Below, piece by piece: positions 6,626-8,522 of a stretch of 8,522 nt of DNA. The translations under genes were made by a program, and so were the position numbers. The notes under the pieces are model-generated. The model was not told where the DNA came from. It searched no databases and saw nothing but the letters and a program-made list of their open reading frames with translations. The DNA comes from Deltaproteobacteria bacterium (GTDB taxonomy: Bacteria; Bdellovibrionota_C; UBA2361; JAAYZI01), in NCBI GenBank assembly GCA_012514925.1, contig JAAYZI010000221.1:1-8522 (forward strand), given 5' to 3'. Each line of letters opens with the position of its first letter. The first letter of the stretch is position 1.

Positions 6626-7111
6626 TCAACTTTCCGGCAACTTCTCCCACCCTAATTCCTCAGCTAGAGACTGCTTAAACCAGGCTTGCTGAGCCACTAT
6701 TAGCTGGTAATTGTAGTCCAGATCCTCAACCGTTACTCCGGCAAGCCCCAAGCTCGCGCTGAGCACCAAAAAATGCCCGACCAAACTGACTTTAATCCCA
6801 ACCAAACCATCCGCAATTTCAAGCGCAGCCGCCAGCATTTCATGTCCACCCCGCACTGGCACAGTAGCGACATTAACCCCCATGTAAAGGGTCGTTTCAG
6901 ATATCTTCTTTAAACTCTCTACCAGAATTTCAAGTTCTTCTCCCTCTCCCAAAGTGAGCATCCACCTCACATAATCAGCGGCTTTTTCGCTGACACATTC
7001 TCCCGGATCAAACCCCCGTCGTAAGATAAAATCTTCAACCAAATTTACCGGATCTCTACCACCTGCAATCTTGCGGATCGTCATTACCGGAAATTTCTTA
7101 ATCTTTGCCAT
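6626..7111 (-). CDS. YbjN-like / type III secretion chaperone-like fold protein, function unknown
   Basis: The 161 residues have no signal peptide or membrane span, so the protein is probably cytoplasmic. The N-terminus is basic (MAKIKKFPVMTIRKIAGG). The core has the alternating helix and strand pattern of YbjN-domain proteins: a surface-exposed acidic segment near 54-66 (LGEGEELEILVES), a beta hairpin (TTLYMGVNVATVPV, 73-86), a helix (HEMLAAALEIADGL), a second hairpin (VGIKVSLVGHFLVLSASLGLAGV), then a long helix (LDYNYQLIVAQQAWFKQSLAEELGW). This assignment comes from the overall pattern, not a diagnostic motif. YbjN proteins resemble secretion chaperones in fold, and their molecular role is unclear. 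The ATG has GAGGC upstream and sits 27 nt after the rlmH stop, so the two genes form a pair. It is not RsfS, the ribosomal factor often found next to rlmH: the RsfS motifs are absent. Confidence 0.75.
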   Translation of the reverse strand: MAKIKKFPVMTIRKIAGGRDPVNLVEDFILRRGFDPGECVSEKAADYVRWMLTLGEGEELEILVESLKKISETTLYMGVNVATVPVRGGHEMLAAALEIADGLVGIKVSLVGHFLVLSASLGLAGVTVEDLDYNYQLIVAQQAWFKQSLAEELGWEKLPES

Positions 7112-7138
7112 AAAGCCTCAACAAAGCTAAAAGCGCGC

Positions 7139-7606
7139 CTAACGGTGATAGGGATGTCCGCCTATGATCCGCAAGGCCCGATACAGCTGTTCAATCAAAA
7201 TAAAACGCGCCATTTGAGAGGTGAAAGTCATGGGCGAGAGTGAAAGCAGCTGATCTGCTCGCTGGGTAACTGCGGCGTCCCAACCCTCCGGCCCAGCAAC
7301 AGCAAAAGTTAAACTAGAGATGCCGCGATCAAAACATTGCTTAAGCATTTCCGCAAACTTCACAGTAGTGTAGCTCTGGCCATTTTCATCTAACACCACC
7401 AAGAAGTCATTTTCTCGCACTTTGGCGAACAATGCCTTACGCTCCTGTGTCCTAATCAATTGAGGCGTTGCCGAAGCACTATCGCAGCTTCCCAGCTCCA
7501 CCAAGTTTATCCTAGCTTCGCTACCCATACGCTTGAGGTACTCCCGTTCGCCCTCAAGGAGGAACTTATGTTTGGTTTTGCCGAAAGAATAAATCGAAAT
7601 CTTCAT
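7139..7606 (-). CDS. rlmH: RlmH 23S rRNA pseudouridine N3-methyltransferase (SPOUT family)
   Basis: RlmH uses SAM to methylate the N3 of a pseudouridine in helix 69 of 23S rRNA (position 1915 in E. coli) on assembled 70S ribosomes. At 155 residues it equals the E. coli length. Family features seen are the start MKISIYSFGK, VVLDENGQSYTTVKFAEML (70-88), the SAM-binding loop FAVAGPEGW (101-109), LSLSPMTFTSQMARFILIEQLYRALRI (121-147), and the conserved C-terminal GGHPYHR. The SAM loop reads VAGPEG where IGG(A/P)xG is more usual, a mild change. GGAAG lies 7 nt before the ATG. An exact TTGACA occurs upstream on the minus strand, but no good -10 follows at the right distance. Confidence 0.95.
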   Translation of the reverse strand: MKISIYSFGKTKHKFLLEGEREYLKRMGSEARINLVELGSCDSASATPQLIRTQERKALFAKVRENDFLVVLDENGQSYTTVKFAEMLKQCFDRGISSLTFAVAGPEGWDAAVTQRADQLLSLSPMTFTSQMARFILIEQLYRALRIIGGHPYHR

Positions 7607-7869
7607 AGTCAGTCTTCCATCGGGAGATATATTGCAGCCGCACCTCTAATTGTCCAGGAAATGTCAACCTACGACAGCTCTTATTCTACATTTCCTTTGC
7701 AGTTACAATACCTTATGTGAATATGAAATCAAACGAAAAAAAGCTTAAGGATCTCCCAAATCTTGACGATAGCACTAATTGCAGAAAGGAATCTTATGTT
7801 GGCCGCCACGGAAGGGTTACAGTGTAGAAATGCTACTATTTGGAGTCTTTTTTCACGGACGAGGTGGTC
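7607..7869. other. 263-nt divergent intergenic region between rlmH and flgM
   Basis: It must carry promoters for both directions, but none is clear. On the minus strand, TGGACA followed after 19 nt by TATATC is a weak candidate for rlmH. On the plus strand I find no good sigma-28 or sigma-54 element for flgM, and no well-spaced sigma-70 pair. No ORF here has coding character. Confidence 0.45.
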
Positions 7870-8151
7870 ATGAAAACAGAAAAAATTGCTCGCTTATTAT
7901 CCGCCCTTGGAACTCAATCATCACAGCAAACCGCAGCGCACCAAAATAGGGCTGCCGCCACGGTTGAGCGCGCGCCTGAAAACGCCGATGCCGTAAAGCT
8001 TTCGGCAACGTTCGGCGGTGGATTGAAGGATGTTGAGGAATTCAAAGACAGCGACCGAGTTTCGCGCCTTAAAGCCCAGGTTCAAAATGGAAGCTACAAG
8101 CCCAAGTCTGAGGATGTAGCTGCGGCTCTAATTCGAGACTTAGGAATCTAA
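7870..8151 (+). CDS. flgM: FlgM-type anti-sigma-28 factor
   Basis: FlgM binds the flagellar sigma factor FliA (sigma-28) and holds late flagellar genes silent until the hook-basal body is complete and FlgM is exported. The 93 residues have a variable Gln/Ala-rich N-terminal half (1-35), expected to be disordered and to serve export. The sigma-binding half begins with DAVKLSATFGG (40-50). It ends with the diagnostic DSDRVSRLKAQVQNGSYKPK (60-79) and SEDVAAALIRDLGI. The ATG at 7870 is preceded by GAGGTGG and is chosen over a TTG 30 nt upstream, which lacks a ribosome-binding site. No other flagellar gene is visible; the repeat array follows directly. The similarity is at the motif level, so a FlgM-like protein for another sigma factor remains possible. 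Confidence 0.8.
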   Translation: MKTEKIARLLSALGTQSSQQTAAHQNRAAATVERAPENADAVKLSATFGGGLKDVEEFKDSDRVSRLKAQVQNGSYKPKSEDVAAALIRDLGI

Positions 8152-8202
8152 TGAGTTAACAGGACTCACCATCCTGAAACTAATCTTTGCCGATGTAAGC
8201 GT

Positions 8203-8522
8203 TCTCGGTATCCGGTAACCGCTTACGCGTGGAATTGATTACGCAATCCCGTGTTTTCAGCCCGGGCGGTAAAATTCCACTTTCTCCAGAGAAAGTAACC
8301 TTCATGCAAACGGATACAGTACCACCTACGCGTGGAATTGATTACGAAATCCCGTGTTTTCAGCTCGGGCAGTAAAATTCCACTTTCTCCGGAGAAAGTA
8401 ACCTTCATGCAAACGGATACAGTACCGCTTACGCGTGGAATTGATTAAGCAATCCCGTTTTCAGCCTCAATAATAACGCAGAGTTAATTCCACTTTCTCC
8501 AGAGAAAGTAACCTTCATGCAA
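8203..8522. repeat. Non-coding tandem array, 103-bp period, at least three units, open at the right edge
   Basis: The anchor TACGCGTGGAATTGATTA occurs at 8224, 8327 and 8430, exactly 103 bp apart. Units 1 (8224-8326) and 2 (8327-8429) match at 97 of 103 positions. Unit 3 has a changed middle that is 7 nt longer and is cut by the window end. Each unit has inverted arms GTGGAATT/AATTCCAC (8229-8236 with 8273-8280, 8332-8339 with 8376-8383, 8435-8442 with 8486-8493). Each also has a palindrome CTTTCTCC(A/G)GAGAAAG (8280-8295, 8383-8398, 8493-8508). A shorter competing hairpin GGAATTG/CAATCCC is possible. A partial unit edge (CGGTATCC) begins near 8205. The period is not a multiple of three, so successive units shift reading frame. 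It follows flgM directly; 8152-8202 holds only a weak 5-bp hairpin (8152-8168). Confidence 0.92.

Noticed and set aside
7460..7720. Plus-strand 86-codon reading frame between rlmH and flgM
   Set aside because: Over half of it is antisense to rlmH, there is no ribosome-binding site, and its composition looks random.
7770..7783. Sigma-54-like promoter TAGCAC...TTGCA before flgM
   Set aside because: The spacing between the -24-like and -12-like parts is two bases too short, and the GG of the -24 element is AG.
8223..8408. Minus-strand reading frame of 61 codons across the tandem array
   Set aside because: The 103-bp period shifts the frame at each unit, so the same DNA is read in two different frames within this ORF. 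Conservation follows the DNA palindromes and not a peptide.
8203..8522. CRISPR array or integron attC cassette array
   Set aside because: Whole 103-bp units are repeated without unique spacers, which excludes CRISPR. I find no RYYYAAC/GTTRRRY core-site pair and no cassette ORFs between units, which argues against attC.

Overview
The window looks like chromosomal DNA from a motile, diderm (Gram-negative) bacterium. It has a complete outer-membrane lipid-transport cassette (MlaE, MlaF, MlaD, MlaC), the N-terminal part of a type IV prepilin peptidase, and an anti-sigma-28 factor of the FlgM type. The gene order mlaE-F-D-C without mlaB, and the sequence flavour, recall delta-type proteobacterial lineages. 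That placement is an inference; nothing here fixes the taxon.

Layout, left to right. (1) Positions 1-327, minus strand: the start of a prepilin peptidase gene that runs off the left edge, with an unusual Glu-rich insertion. (2) 328-504: a spacer holding a near-perfect 52-nt palindrome (430-481). (3) 505-3900, minus strand: a compact operon read rlmE, mlaE, mlaF, mlaD, mlaC, with short gaps and one overlap. (4) 3901-4213: a 313-nt divergent promoter region. (5) 4214-6552, plus strand: a 53-residue single-span membrane ORF followed 20 nt later by a UvrD/PcrA/Rep helicase. (6) 6626-7606, minus strand: rlmH followed by a YbjN-like gene. (7) 7870-8151, plus strand: flgM. (8) About 8203-8522: a non-coding tandem array with a 103-bp period, related in sequence to the palindrome at 430-481 and probably continuing past the right edge.

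How the parts work together. The Mla proteins form an inner-membrane ABC complex (MlaE permease, MlaF ATPase, MlaD MCE ring) with a periplasmic phospholipid carrier (MlaC). RlmE and RlmH are both 23S rRNA methyltransferases. The helicase serves DNA repair. FlgM and the prepilin peptidase point to flagella and to type IV pili or type II secretion.

The most interesting non-genic signals are two. First, a diverged direct repeat flanks the orf53-helicase block (3901-3944 and 6545-6601). It suggests this plus-strand block was inserted into an ancestral minus-strand run rlmH-ybjN-rlmE-mlaEFDC. Second, there is a family of palindromic intergenic repeats, present once as a single hairpin and once as a tandem array. 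I found no defence system, CRISPR array, transposase or integrase.
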